From contig JBCDCE010000060.1 of the NCBI GenBank assembly GCA_039182515.1, positions 1 to 23,559 on the forward strand: a stretch of DNA of 23,559 bases, in the 5' to 3' direction. Within the stretch, counting starts at the first letter, position 1. The number at the start of each line of letters is the position of its first letter. Both the position numbers and the translations under genes were made by a program. Below the pieces are notes generated by a model. The model made no database searches. It saw only the letters and a list, made by a program, of their open reading frames with translations, and had not been told where the DNA came from. Below are positions 1-6,489 of the stretch, piece after piece. The stretch is from JBCDCE01 sp039182515. Lineage in GTDB: Bacteria; Pseudomonadota; Alphaproteobacteria; Rhodobacterales; Rhodobacteraceae.

Positions 1-205
1 CGCGCCCCGCTGATGTAAGACGAACCCCACGACCCTCGCGCTGCAATAAAGGCTCGGCAAGGTCCTTTTCCAGTTTGCGCACATGCTGCGCAATCGCGGC
101 CTGCGTGACATTCAGATCCATCGCGGCAGCGACAAAACTTTGGTGTTTAGCGGCGGCTTCGAAAGCCCGCAAAGCCGCTAAGGATGGCATCGCACGCCAG
201 TTCAT
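1..205 (-). CDS. LysR-family regulator, GcvA-like (N-terminal part only)
   Basis: The first 68 residues of a DNA-binding transcriptional regulator; the rest lies beyond the left edge. Reading leftward from the ATG at 205, the protein opens MNWRAMPSLAALRAFEAAAK, followed by a winged helix-turn-helix with the recognition segment VTQAAIAQHVRKLE and the wing-like LLQREGRGVRLTSAGR. This is the normal layout of LysR regulators; the LAALRAFEAAA opening is typical of the GcvA/AmpR-like branch. It is divergent from the Rieske oxygenase operon, the usual arrangement for a LysR activator and the catabolic genes it controls, so it is probably that operon's regulator (inference). The effector-binding domain is not visible, so no ligand can be proposed from it. 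Confidence 0.9.
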   Translation of the reverse strand, partial: MNWRAMPSLAALRAFEAAAKHQSFVAAAMDLNVTQAAIAQHVRKLEKDLAEPLLQREGRGVRLTSAGR

Positions 206-223
206 TGTCGATCACTCATAACA

Positions 224-236
224 ATAGTTCAGCTAT
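224..236. promoter_or_regulatory. Possible LysR operator (ATAG-N5-CTAT)
   Basis: An inverted repeat, ATAG TTCAG CTAT, lies 19 bp upstream of the lysR start codon in the divergent intergenic region. Dyads of this size with T/A at the ends are typical LysR binding sites (T-N11-A class). Only 4 bp per arm match, so a chance occurrence is possible. Confidence 0.35.
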
Positions 237-315
237 CTTTTTTAAAATCATAGTGCTTTGCTTTCTGAGCTCAAATCAGGCCTAAATCCTACATAAAAAG
301 CTGAAAGGACAAGCT

Positions 316-483
316 ATGAGTATTTTTAACCAAGGACAACGGAAACTCAACTATTCTATTTCTAAGATCAAGTTGCGCGATTTGCCGGTCACACCCGAGG
401 AGCTCATGTTGCAGCCAAAGAGCCGGGTGTGGGACCCCTTGCGTGCAGCCGCGTTGGACGCGATAGGCCATTCGCGGCGGTAA
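316..483 (+). CDS. Small hypothetical protein (55 aa) upstream of the Rieske gene
   Basis: A 55-codon reading frame between lysR and the oxygenase, beginning MSIFNQGQRK and ending IGHSRR. A good ribosome binding site (GAAAGGA, 303-309) precedes the ATG at 316. The product is basic and polar with no membrane segment or signal peptide, and I do not recognise a family. The segment SRVWDPLRAAALDA faintly recalls the N-terminus of serine O-acetyltransferases, but nothing CysE-like follows in any frame, so I give that no weight. It could be a real microprotein, a translated leader affecting the operon 80 bp downstream, or the remnant of a lost gene. The rest of the 206-562 interval holds only presumed promoter sequence. 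Confidence 0.35.
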   Translation: MSIFNQGQRKLNYSISKIKLRDLPVTPEELMLQPKSRVWDPLRAAALDAIGHSRR

Positions 484-562
484 ATGTCGGTTTTTGTTTT
501 GCGCCGAGCCCGGGTTCGCGGCACTCTTTGTATAACATATGCGGAGGGCTCACACGCGCGAC

Positions 563-1678
563 ATGCAAGATATCGCTCAAGGCTACAATCCAGAACCTGC
601 GCGCTCGCTCTCTTTGCGCGCGCAGGCCTATACCGATCAACGTTGGTTTGAAACAGATTTGAAAGCCATCATCGCCCGGACATGGCAATGGGTGTGCCAC
701 GTTGAAAAGGTCCGTGCGCCAGGATCTTATGTGACAGTAGAGCTCGCTGGTCATCCCATCGCCGTGGTGCGCGCCAAAGACGGGATCCTTCGCGCTTTTT
801 ACAATGTCTGCAAACACAGAGCCCATGAGCTGCTCTCTGGCAGCGGGGAAACAACGCGGATTATGTGCCCCTATCACGCCTGGGTTTACCGGCTCGATGG
901 AACCCTTGCACGCGCGCCGCACACCGAAAATCTTGAGGACTTTGATCCAAGCGACATCTGCTTGGACCAAGTGCAGGTGGAAGAATTTTGTGGCTTTGTT
1001 TTTGTGAACTTAGATCCAAATGCAGCCTCTATGACCGAACAAACCGGCAATCTGGAAACGGAGGTGCGGCACTGGGCACCAGATGTGGAAAGCCTCACCT
1101 TTGGGCACCGGCTGACCTATGATATCAAATCCAACTGGAAGAACGTCGTCGATAACTTTCTAGAATGTTATCATTGCCCCACAGCACACAAAGACTTCTG
1201 TGATCTGGTGGATATGGACACCTATAAGGTGACGACCCATGGGATTTATTCGTCTCATATGGCCGACGCCGGTCAAAACACAAATTCCGCTTACGATGTG
1301 TCAAACGCCACGGTGAAAACGCATGCCGTTTGGTGGCTTTGGCCCACAACCTGCTTGATGCGGTATCCAGGCCGCTCTTCGATGATTGTGCTCAATATCA
1401 TCCCTGTGGGGCCGGATCGAACGCTGGAAACATATGATTTCTTCCTCGAAACCCCGGAACCGGACGCGATGGAGCTCGATGCGATCCGGTATCTTGATGA
1501 GGTTTTGCAAGTTGAAGACATTAGCTTGGTTGAATCTGTGCAACGCGGGATGAGCACGCCCGCATTCACACAAGGACGGATTGTGCATGACCCTGACGGC
1601 TCTGGGAAATCAGAGCATGCTGTCCATCACTTTCATGGATTGGTACTGGATGCCTATGCCAAGGACGCTGCGGCATGA
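563..1678 (+). CDS. Rieske non-haem iron oxygenase alpha subunit, carnitine monooxygenase (CntA/YeaW)-like
   Basis: Terminal oxygenase of a two-component Rieske system; these enzymes use electrons from a separate reductase to insert oxygen and, in the CntA/GbcA/stachydrine group, break C-N bonds of quaternary amines. The 371-aa protein has the [2Fe-2S] ligands C83-x-H85 and C102-x2-H105 (CKH...CPYH). It has the mononuclear iron site H204, H209 and D319 in NFLECYHCPTAHKDF and QVEDISLVES. E201 sits where most Rieske oxygenases have a bridging Asp; from memory, Glu here is a feature of CntA. The mononuclear-site spacing equals what I recall for CntA. The ATG at 563 gives CntA's usual length and follows GGAGGG at 543-548, with a slightly long gap; an ATG at 539 would add 8 residues. 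The stop overlaps the next gene (ATGA). No reductase gene is in the window. Family is firm; substrate is uncertain. Confidence 0.88.
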   Translation: MQDIAQGYNPEPARSLSLRAQAYTDQRWFETDLKAIIARTWQWVCHVEKVRAPGSYVTVELAGHPIAVVRAKDGILRAFYNVCKHRAHELLSGSGETTRIMCPYHAWVYRLDGTLARAPHTENLEDFDPSDICLDQVQVEEFCGFVFVNLDPNAASMTEQTGNLETEVRHWAPDVESLTFGHRLTYDIKSNWKNVVDNFLECYHCPTAHKDFCDLVDMDTYKVTTHGIYSSHMADAGQNTNSAYDVSNATVKTHAVWWLWPTTCLMRYPGRSSMIVLNIIPVGPDRTLETYDFFLETPEPDAMELDAIRYLDEVLQVEDISLVESVQRGMSTPAFTQGRIVHDPDGSGKSEHAVHHFHGLVLDAYAKDAAA

Positions 1679-2469
1679 GCTTGGCAAGCAAAACAGCGCT
1701 TGTAACAGGCGCGCGCGGCGGGATTGGCCGCGCGATTGTCACGCGGTTTTTGAAGGAAGGCGCCACCGTTTATGCGGCGGATCTAACGCCTGAAGGCTCA
1801 CTTGCGGCGCATGATGAGGATGGCAGTCGATTTGTAAGGCTTGATGTGACCAGCGAAGCGGATGCGCAAGCCGCCATGGCCCGTGTTGAAGGAGAACAAG
1901 GCAAGCTCGATGTGCTTGTCAACGCTGCCGGGATCGAGATCGAGAAGACCATTGAAGACACGTCGTTGGAGGAATGGAACCGGAGCTTTGCGGTCAATGT
2001 GACAGGCACGTTTCTGACGTCCAAATATGCGCTTCCACTTATGCGCAAAGCGGCACAAAGCGGAGCATCCGCTAGTCTGATCAACTTTGGATCTTATGAC
2101 GGATTTATCGCAGATCCCGGGCTTGCGGCCTATTGCGCCACAAAAGGCGCTGTGCACGCCCTGACGCGGGCCATGGCCTGTGATCATGGCCCTGAGGGCA
2201 TTCGGGTGAATGCCATATGCCCCGGCTATATCGACACACCGATGCTGCAGAGCTTTTTCGAAGGTGAAGGGTCTGGCGGCGACGGTGGGACCATTGAAAC
2301 GCTCCAACAGGCTGTGCGCGATGTGCATCCAATGCGCACCTATGGCACGCCCGACGACATCGCCAACCTTGTGCATTGGTTGGCATCCGATGAGGCCCGT
2401 TATGCCTCTGGCCAACTTTGGGTGCTCGATGGAGGGCTTTCTGCCCAGGTTCAACAGATGCGTCTATGA
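1675..2469 (+). CDS. Short-chain dehydrogenase/reductase (SDR), classical type, first of two in the operon
   Basis: A 264-aa NAD(P)-dependent alcohol/ketone oxidoreductase. The cofactor loop TGARGGIG is at residues 11-18. D36 follows the second strand, which usually means NAD(H) preference. The NAAG motif is at 83-86, and the active site is N108, S140, Y153 and K157 (YCATK). CPGYIDTPM and LDGG match the classical family. The start overlaps the Rieske stop by 4 nt, so the two are probably translationally coupled. The NAAG region (GIEIEKTIEDTSLEEW) resembles the second SDR of the operon (GVQVEKTVADSTDADW), suggesting old duplication or related substrates. The substrate is unknown; a hydroxy or keto intermediate released by the oxygenase is likely (inference). 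Confidence 0.88.
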   Translation: MSLASKTALVTGARGGIGRAIVTRFLKEGATVYAADLTPEGSLAAHDEDGSRFVRLDVTSEADAQAAMARVEGEQGKLDVLVNAAGIEIEKTIEDTSLEEWNRSFAVNVTGTFLTSKYALPLMRKAAQSGASASLINFGSYDGFIADPGLAAYCATKGAVHALTRAMACDHGPEGIRVNAICPGYIDTPMLQSFFEGEGSGGDGGTIETLQQAVRDVHPMRTYGTPDDIANLVHWLASDEARYASGQLWVLDGGLSAQVQQMRL

Positions 2470-2563
2470 GTATTTTTCCCAAGAAAAAGAGGCGCATTGT
2501 GTTCGGGGCACCTGCCTGACGCGTGTAAAGGTCTGGGGGCTCGGATTTAGGGAAGGGAGAGAG

Positions 2564-3982
2564 ATGCAAACAAAAATGCTCATCAATGGCGAGATGATCT
2601 CTGGCGCGGGAGAGGCGACCAGTATTTTGAATCCGGCCACAGGCGGTGAAATTGCACAAGTGCATGAAGCCAGCGCAGCGCAGATTAAAGCGGCGACACG
2701 CGGCGCGTCAGAAGCCTTTGAAACGTTTTCACAAACGCCGCCTGCCGAGCGTGCAGCGCTCCTTTTGCAGATTGCAGACGTCATTGATGCCAATTCCCAG
2801 GAACTCGCAGAACTGGAAAGCCTCGATGTGGGAAAGCCATGGCCGTCTGCGCATGACGATGAGATGCCCCTCACTATAGATGTGTTTCGCTTTTTCGCAG
2901 GGGCTGCGCGCACCATGATGGGCTCGGCTGCGGGTGAATATGTGGCGGGGCACACATCCATGATCCGGCGTGATCCGGTTGGTCCGGTGGCGGCTATTGC
3001 GCCTTGGAATTATCCCTTGATGATGGCGTCGTGGAAGTTCGCAGCACCCATCGCAGCAGGCTGCTCGGTTGTGCTGAAGCCCTCGGAACTGACACCGCTT
3101 TCCACGCTAAAGCTCGCAGAGCTTTTGCAAGACGTGCTCCCCAAAGGTGTGCTCAATGTCCTTCATGGTCGTGGTGCAAATGTGGGCCACGCCTTGATTA
3201 ATGATCCAGCTATGGAGGCCATCACTGTCACGGGATCTCCTGCCACCGGGATGGCCGCAATGCGCGCGGCGTCCAAACAGATCCGGCATGTGCACTTAGA
3301 ACTTGGCGGCAAGGCACCAGTCATTGTCTTTGATGACGCAGATATCGACGCAGTGGCTGAAACCATTCGCTACGGCAGCTATTTCAACGCAGGCCAGGAC
3401 TGCGCGCAGCCTTGCCGTGTTTTGGTGGACGACAGCGCATATGATCGCGTGGTCGCCGCAATCACGGATCAGGTCAGCCAGATCAAAATCGGTGCGCAAA
3501 AGGCGGAAGGCACAGAAATGGGTCCGCTTATATCTGAGATCCAACGCGAACGGATTGCTGGCTTTGTGGATAGAGCGCGCGGGAGCGCAGAAATTGTGCT
3601 AGGCGGCGAAGCTCCAGAAGGGCCGGGCTTCTTTTATGAGCCCACTGTGATTGCCAATGTCGAAAATGATGCAGAAGTGGCGCGCGAGGAGGTCTTTGGA
3701 CCTGTGGTGACCGTATCGCGTTTTAAAGATGCAGAAGACGCGCTCAAAATCGCAAATACGGGCAGCTTCGGGCTGGCATCCTCCGTTTTCACGCGCGACG
3801 TTGGGCGCGCAATGAGCCTGACCTCCAAGCTTCGCTACGGCTTTACCTGGGTCAACACCCACGGGGTGGCGACGCCCGAGATGCCTTGGGCCGCGATGAA
3901 GGGCTCGGGCACAGGCTGCGATATGTCGGTTTATGCGCTCGATGCCTATACGTCTGTCCGCCATGTGATGGTGGCGCATTGA
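2564..3982 (+). CDS. NAD-dependent aldehyde dehydrogenase, gamma-aminobutyraldehyde / betaine aldehyde dehydrogenase-like
   Basis: Oxidises an aldehyde to a carboxylate. The 472-aa protein has the complete ALDH active site: N149 in APWNYP, K172 in LKPSE, general base E246 in LELGGK, and nucleophile C280 in NAGQDC. The NAGQDC form is characteristic of aminobutyraldehyde dehydrogenases (PatD/YdcW), which act on amino- or ammonio-substituted aldehydes and fit a quaternary-amine operon. EVFGPV and the C-terminal region are intact. The open frame runs far upstream into the previous SDR; I chose the ATG at 2564 because GGAAGGGAGAGAG directly precedes it and the ALDH fold starts there. Its last bases overlap the next gene (TGATG). 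Malic semialdehyde, the CntA product from carnitine, is one possible substrate; trimethylaminobutyraldehyde is another. Family is certain, substrate inferred. Confidence 0.92.
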   Translation: MQTKMLINGEMISGAGEATSILNPATGGEIAQVHEASAAQIKAATRGASEAFETFSQTPPAERAALLLQIADVIDANSQELAELESLDVGKPWPSAHDDEMPLTIDVFRFFAGAARTMMGSAAGEYVAGHTSMIRRDPVGPVAAIAPWNYPLMMASWKFAAPIAAGCSVVLKPSELTPLSTLKLAELLQDVLPKGVLNVLHGRGANVGHALINDPAMEAITVTGSPATGMAAMRAASKQIRHVHLELGGKAPVIVFDDADIDAVAETIRYGSYFNAGQDCAQPCRVLVDDSAYDRVVAAITDQVSQIKIGAQKAEGTEMGPLISEIQRERIAGFVDRARGSAEIVLGGEAPEGPGFFYEPTVIANVENDAEVAREEVFGPVVTVSRFKDAEDALKIANTGSFGLASSVFTRDVGRAMSLTSKLRYGFTWVNTHGVATPEMPWAAMKGSGTGCDMSVYALDAYTSVRHVMVAH

Positions 3983-4713
3983 TGCAGCTGGCAAACAAAC
4001 GCGCTTTTGTCACGGGCGGGCAACAAGGTATTGGCCGGGCCATCGTCGAGCGGTTCCAATCTGAGGGCGCTGAGGTGATTACCTGTGGGCGTGGGCTCAA
4101 GCCAAGCGATCTCTCTGCGCTTTGGTTAACTCTAGACGTGTCGGATTCCACAGCTGTGACAGCTGCAGCAGAAGCCACAGGACCTATCGATATCTTGGTG
4201 AACAACGCAGGCGTTCAGGTTGAGAAAACGGTGGCCGACAGCACGGACGCCGATTGGGACCTCGTGATGGGGACTAACGCTAAGGGCGTGTTCAACCTCT
4301 GCCGTGCTTTTCTTCCGCTTATGGAGACGGGCAGCATCGTGAACATTGGCTCCATTTCTGGAAATGTCGCTGACCCGAGTATGGCACTATACAATGCTTC
4401 AAAGGCTTTTGTGCATGGGCTCACTCGCTCTATCGCGGTGGACCACGGGCCCAAGGTGCGCTGCAATGCGATTTGCCCGGGCTGGATCGAAACGGGAATG
4501 CTCGACGCTGGATTTGATTTGGCCAAAGATCCTGGCTTGGCCAAGTCAGATGCGCTGGCGCGGCACGCCACCCGGCGCTTTGGCAAACCTAAAGACATTG
4601 CCGCAATGGCGCTTTGGTTGGCGTCAGACGATGCAAGCTTTGCTACGGGTCAGTTTTTCACCGTAGACGGCGGGCTCACAGCCGCCTCTCTGCTCAACCC
4701 GGGGCTCTTTTAG
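3982..4713 (+). CDS. Short-chain dehydrogenase/reductase (SDR), second in the operon
   Basis: A 243-aa classical SDR. The cofactor loop TGGQQGIG is at residues 11-18, NNAG at 74-77, and the active site is N99, S124, Y137 and K141 (YNASK). VDGG is near the C-terminus. After the second strand it reads CGRG, with R37 where the first SDR has Asp, so it may prefer NADP(H). The ATG at 3982 overlaps the ALDH stop (TGATG), and the stop directly abuts the next start, so the gene lies inside one transcription unit. It is about 20 residues shorter than the first SDR, which has an extra segment before the C-terminal helix. Different cofactor preference in the pair would allow oxidation and reduction at different steps, or an epimerisation by oxidation and reduction; that is speculation. 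Confidence 0.88.
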   Translation: MQLANKRAFVTGGQQGIGRAIVERFQSEGAEVITCGRGLKPSDLSALWLTLDVSDSTAVTAAAEATGPIDILVNNAGVQVEKTVADSTDADWDLVMGTNAKGVFNLCRAFLPLMETGSIVNIGSISGNVADPSMALYNASKAFVHGLTRSIAVDHGPKVRCNAICPGWIETGMLDAGFDLAKDPGLAKSDALARHATRRFGKPKDIAAMALWLASDDASFATGQFFTVDGGLTAASLLNPGLF

Positions 4714-5664
4714 ATGTCGGGTGTAGCCGATGCGATCACGCACACAGCCGTGCTTGGGGCTGGTGTAATCGGTGCCAGTTGGACAGCACTCTTTTTGGCC
4801 GCCGGGCGGCATGTCACAGTCTATGATCCGGCGCCGGAGGCAGAAACCAAAACCCGTGCTTACATCGAGACCGCTTGGCCCGCGCTTGAATCCCTAGGCC
4901 TGACCGAGCATGCGACGCCTGATGCTCTAAGCTTTACGCAAAGCGCAGTTGAGGCCGTCGCAGACGCGCAGTTCATCCAAGAAAACACCCCAGAACGCAC
5001 AGCGATCAAACACGCACTCTACGCTGAGATTGAGCCTGAACTGGATCCCGACGCGATTGTTTCGAGCTCCACCTCTGGGCTCACGCTTGAGACACTTCAA
5101 GAGGGCTGGAAGGATCCAAGCTTATTAATCCTAGGCCATCCCTTTAACCCGCCACATCTCATTCCTTTGGTGGAACTTACGGCAAATGCGGCAACGAGGA
5201 GCAGTATCCTCGAGCGCACCGAGGCCTTCTACAAGGCGATTGGCAAGGTCACGATCCGGATCCAAAAGGGTCTGCCAGGCCATGTTGCCAACCGGCTGCA
5301 AGCGGCCGTTTGGCGCGAAGCTGTGCATATGGCTGTCGAAGGCGTGGCGAGCGTCGAGGATATAGATACCGCAATGTGGGCGGGCCCAGGTCTTAGGTGG
5401 GCGGCCATGGGGCCCACAAGCCTCTTTCACCTCGGCGCTGGCGAGGCAGGGCTGCAAGGGTTTTGTGACCACTTTGCCGGGACCTTCAACGGATGGTGGG
5501 AGGGTTTGGGCGAGCCCAAACTCGACGCGCAAACGATCCAAACATTGGTTGAAGGGATGGAGCAACAAGCCGCAGGTCGCACTGTAGAAGAACTTGCAAG
5601 CGTCAGAGATGAGATGCTTGTCGCCTTACAGGCCGCCGCAAAACCTCTGCGCGGCGACCCGTGA
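4714..5664 (+). CDS. 3-hydroxyacyl-CoA dehydrogenase family protein, L-carnitine 3-dehydrogenase-like
   Basis: A 316-aa NAD-dependent dehydrogenase acting on a beta-hydroxy acid. The Rossmann motif GAGVIG is at residues 15-20, with D38 in VTVYDP binding the adenosine ribose of NAD. The catalytic set of the family is visible: S119/S121 in SSSTSG, H142 in GHPFNP, E154 in PLVEL and N193 in PGHVANRLQ. The run GVASVEDIDTAM...GPGLRWA is typical of the carnitine dehydrogenase/lambda-crystallin branch rather than fatty-acid beta-oxidation enzymes. The size fits a single-domain carnitine dehydrogenase without a fused thioesterase. It starts one base after the preceding stop codon and is the last gene of the operon. 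A carnitine-like or other beta-hydroxy-betaine substrate is likely but not proven; the usual partner cleavage enzyme (DUF849/BKACE) is not nearby. Confidence 0.83.
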   Translation: MSGVADAITHTAVLGAGVIGASWTALFLAAGRHVTVYDPAPEAETKTRAYIETAWPALESLGLTEHATPDALSFTQSAVEAVADAQFIQENTPERTAIKHALYAEIEPELDPDAIVSSSTSGLTLETLQEGWKDPSLLILGHPFNPPHLIPLVELTANAATRSSILERTEAFYKAIGKVTIRIQKGLPGHVANRLQAAVWREAVHMAVEGVASVEDIDTAMWAGPGLRWAAMGPTSLFHLGAGEAGLQGFCDHFAGTFNGWWEGLGEPKLDAQTIQTLVEGMEQQAAGRTVEELASVRDEMLVALQAAAKPLRGDP

Positions 5665-5786
5665 AGCTGTCTTACTTTGGCCGCTGAACCTTTCGGGCGC
5701 TTTAGCTAGATGGGGTCTTTCCGACGCTTAAGCACTTGACCTGGCTAAATGAGCATAGACACTGCTGATCAAAGGGGAACGCTTCC

Positions 5787-6173
5787 ATGCAGCACGATCA
5801 ATCGGTGCTCTTGTTTAATTCAGTTGTGTTTGTCCTCGTTGGGCTCGCTTTCTTGCTGTTTCCCGAACAAACTGCACTGCGTGTCACCGACAGTTCTCCT
5901 TCATCAGCGTCGGGCCTCATTGACATGCGAGCGACCTATGGCGGGGTTCTTCTTGGCGTTGGATTTATCTTTCACTTGCTAAACAGACTGCCTCAATCAC
6001 GGGCGAACGGGCTGCGTGCGCTTATCGCTGTACTTGGGGGTATGGCGGTCGGCCGTATCGCTGGAATGCTCATCGACGGGCCTGCCAATTTCATGATGTA
6101 TCTGTTTTTGGTCTATGAATTGGTATTTATCGGTCTTTCATGGGCAATTTTGCGTAAAAGCGACAAGGTCTGA
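5787..6173 (+). CDS. DUF4345-type small integral membrane protein
   Basis: A 128-aa protein with four predicted membrane helices, roughly residues 8-25, 48-66, 74-92 and 99-120. The segment DMRATYGGVLLGVGFIF between the first and second helices is the recognisable DUF4345 signature. A strong ribosome binding site (AAAGGGGAA) precedes the ATG. It stands alone: 122 bp separate it from the catabolic operon and 316 bp from ecm. The family has no established function. The 122-bp gap upstream shows no clear terminator. Confidence 0.75.
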   Translation: MQHDQSVLLFNSVVFVLVGLAFLLFPEQTALRVTDSSPSSASGLIDMRATYGGVLLGVGFIFHLLNRLPQSRANGLRALIAVLGGMAVGRIAGMLIDGPANFMMYLFLVYELVFIGLSWAILRKSDKV

Positions 6174-6242
6174 AATTTAACTGTGGTTAGGCAGGCAAAC
6201 GCGCTTTGCTGCAGAAGGAATATGGCCAACCCACTCGCAGGC

Positions 6243-6254
6243 AATTTGCAAATT
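6243..6254. promoter_or_regulatory. AATTTGCAAATT palindrome, candidate ScfR/RamB-type operator upstream of ecm
   Basis: A perfect 12-bp palindrome with the core TTTGCAAA (6245-6252), about 165 bp upstream of the ecm promoter. From memory, TTTGCAAA pairs are the binding sites of short-chain acyl-CoA regulators of the RamB/PccR (ScfR) family, which control propionyl-CoA and acetyl-CoA assimilation in Rhodobacter and relatives. Only one full copy is present; the published type uses two copies 4 bp apart, so this is at best a partial match. Confidence 0.4.
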
Positions 6255-6402
6255 CGGGTAAACCAAGGCGCAGGTTCTATGTTATGAACCGCACCTTGAG
6301 CTCTAAATTGCGATGCGGATTTCGTGCCAGCCTGCTGCAATTGAGTTCAAAGATGCGCGATCTTATTCGGCTTTGCCAAAGCCTGTCGAACAATCTCCTT
6401 TC

Positions 6403-6415
6403 GCTGCAACGCAGC
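6403..6415. promoter_or_regulatory. Inverted repeat GCTGC-AAC-GCAGC next to the ecm -35 element
   Basis: A perfect 5-bp inverted repeat with a 3-bp spacer, ending 3 bp before the TTGACT hexamer. Its position suits an activator or repressor site. TTTGCTGC at 6205-6212 resembles one half of it. The regulator is unknown. Confidence 0.35.
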
Positions 6416-6418
6416 AGA

Positions 6419-6447
6419 TTGACTGCGCATTAATATGTCTCTAATAT
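6419..6447 (+). promoter_or_regulatory. Sigma70-type promoter of ecm
   Basis: TTGACT (6419-6424) and TAATAT (6442-6447) are separated by exactly 17 bp, close to the sigma70 consensus and the best promoter I see in the window. Transcription would start near 6454, giving a leader of about 36 nt. GAGGA (6476-6480) lies 9 nt before the ATG. The 316-bp interval 6174-6489 contains no convincing gene; besides this promoter it holds the two palindromes at 6243 and 6403. Confidence 0.7.
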
Positions 6448-6489
6448 AACTTCTTGTGAAATTTTCTTGCTCTTTGAGGATTCGCTCGA

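Noticed and set aside
2466..2519. PKKKRRIV in a 17-codon ORF looks like a nuclear localisation signal
   Set aside because: Coincidental basic run in a tiny bacterial ORF; no reason to infer a eukaryotic targeting signal.
2210..2563. N-terminal extension of the aldehyde dehydrogenase frame
   Set aside because: It overlaps the first SDR's coding sequence and adds residues foreign to ALDH; the ATG at 2564 has a strong ribosome binding site.
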